Origin: Tannerellaceae bacterium
GTDB taxonomy: Bacteria; Bacteroidota; Bacteroidia; Bacteroidales; Tannerellaceae
Assembly: GCA_031279915.1 (NCBI GenBank)
Contig: JAITHO010000179.1
Span: 1 to 11,948, forward strand
Length of the DNA: 11,948 bases
Direction: 5' to 3'
Positions within the stretch are counted from its first letter, which is position 1, and each line of letters begins with the position of its first letter. The notes beneath the pieces were generated by a model. The model made no database searches, was not told the origin of the DNA, and saw only the letters and a program-made list of their open reading frames with translations. Positions 11,888-11,948 of the stretch are shown one piece after another. A program made the position numbers and the translations under genes.

Positions 11888-11948
11888 CGGATTTGTCATC
11901 ATTAGGCTCGCAACCGAGCAGATCATGATTTTTGTAGAGCTCCACAAT
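11888..11948 (+). repeat. Terminal repeat copy C (runs to the window end)
   Basis: It has the same block order as copy A: CGGATTTGTCATCATTAG, hairpin GCTCG-CAAC-CGAGC, GATCATGATTTTTG, AGAGCTCCACAAT. It lies upstream of the DUF1460 gene and is cut by the window edge, so it may be the left end of a second element or a solo repeat. Frames read through it on the minus strand start with MELYKNHD, as they do through copy A (MELHKNHD); this is repeat homology, not a shared protein. Confidence 0.85.

Noticed and set aside
11658..11945. 95-codon minus-strand ORF overlapping the DUF1460 start and repeat copy C
   Set aside because: Its start lies in the dispersed repeat and the rest is a shifted frame of the DUF1460 signal-peptide region; its likeness to the ORF at 3729-4067 is repeat homology only.

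Overview
The window looks like a chromosomal segment from a member of the Bacteroidota, most likely order Bacteroidales. The grounds are the gene families (a DUF5686-type outer membrane protein, a DUF1460 amidase-like protein, a GHL10 lipoprotein-era glycosidase, a class II aldolase of the Bacteroides type), AT-rich leaders without Shine-Dalgarno sequences, and -7 boxes of the TAnnTTTG type before several genes. Genus and species cannot be read from the sequence.

Layout. (1) 1-516 holds the 3' part of an AT-rich RhuM-family gene, cut by the window edge, followed by about 200 bp with no clear gene. (2) 720-3808 is a tight plus-strand operon: a LolA-like periplasmic lipoprotein chaperone, thioredoxin reductase (trxB) and a secreted GHL10-family glycoside hydrolase. 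It ends in a strong intrinsic terminator at 3846-3882. (3) 3883-4584 is non-coding. It contains what I think is the most interesting object here: a 492-bp MITE-like element at 4013-4504. The element has inverted terminal repeats, is flanked on both sides by the 8-bp direct repeat GATTATTT, and carries a 41-bp tandem array inside. (4) 4585-6867 (minus) is a Kef/CHX-type cation:proton antiporter with a UspA-like C-terminal half. It is divergent from (5) 7001-7996, class II fructose-bisphosphate aldolase, which has its own recognisable promoter and tandem 14/15-bp direct repeats just upstream. (6) 8138-10920 is a probable two-gene operon of a PnuC-type vitamin transporter and a DUF5686 outer membrane beta-barrel protein. 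(7) 10772-11824 (minus) is a DUF1460 amidase-like protein. Its last ~50 codons are read antisense through the 3' end of the DUF5686 gene. (8) The last 61 bases are a third copy of the terminal repeat of the MITE-like element, cut by the window edge.

Most genes are ordinary housekeeping or envelope functions: lipoprotein transport, thiol redox, glycan or peptidoglycan turnover, ion homeostasis, glycolysis and vitamin uptake. The novelty lies between genes. A dispersed repeat family has hairpin arms that differ between copies by paired substitutions, and two inverted copies bound an insertion-like unit. The 41-bp minisatellite inside that unit has no stop codon in any of the six frames, which explains the apparent ORFs there.
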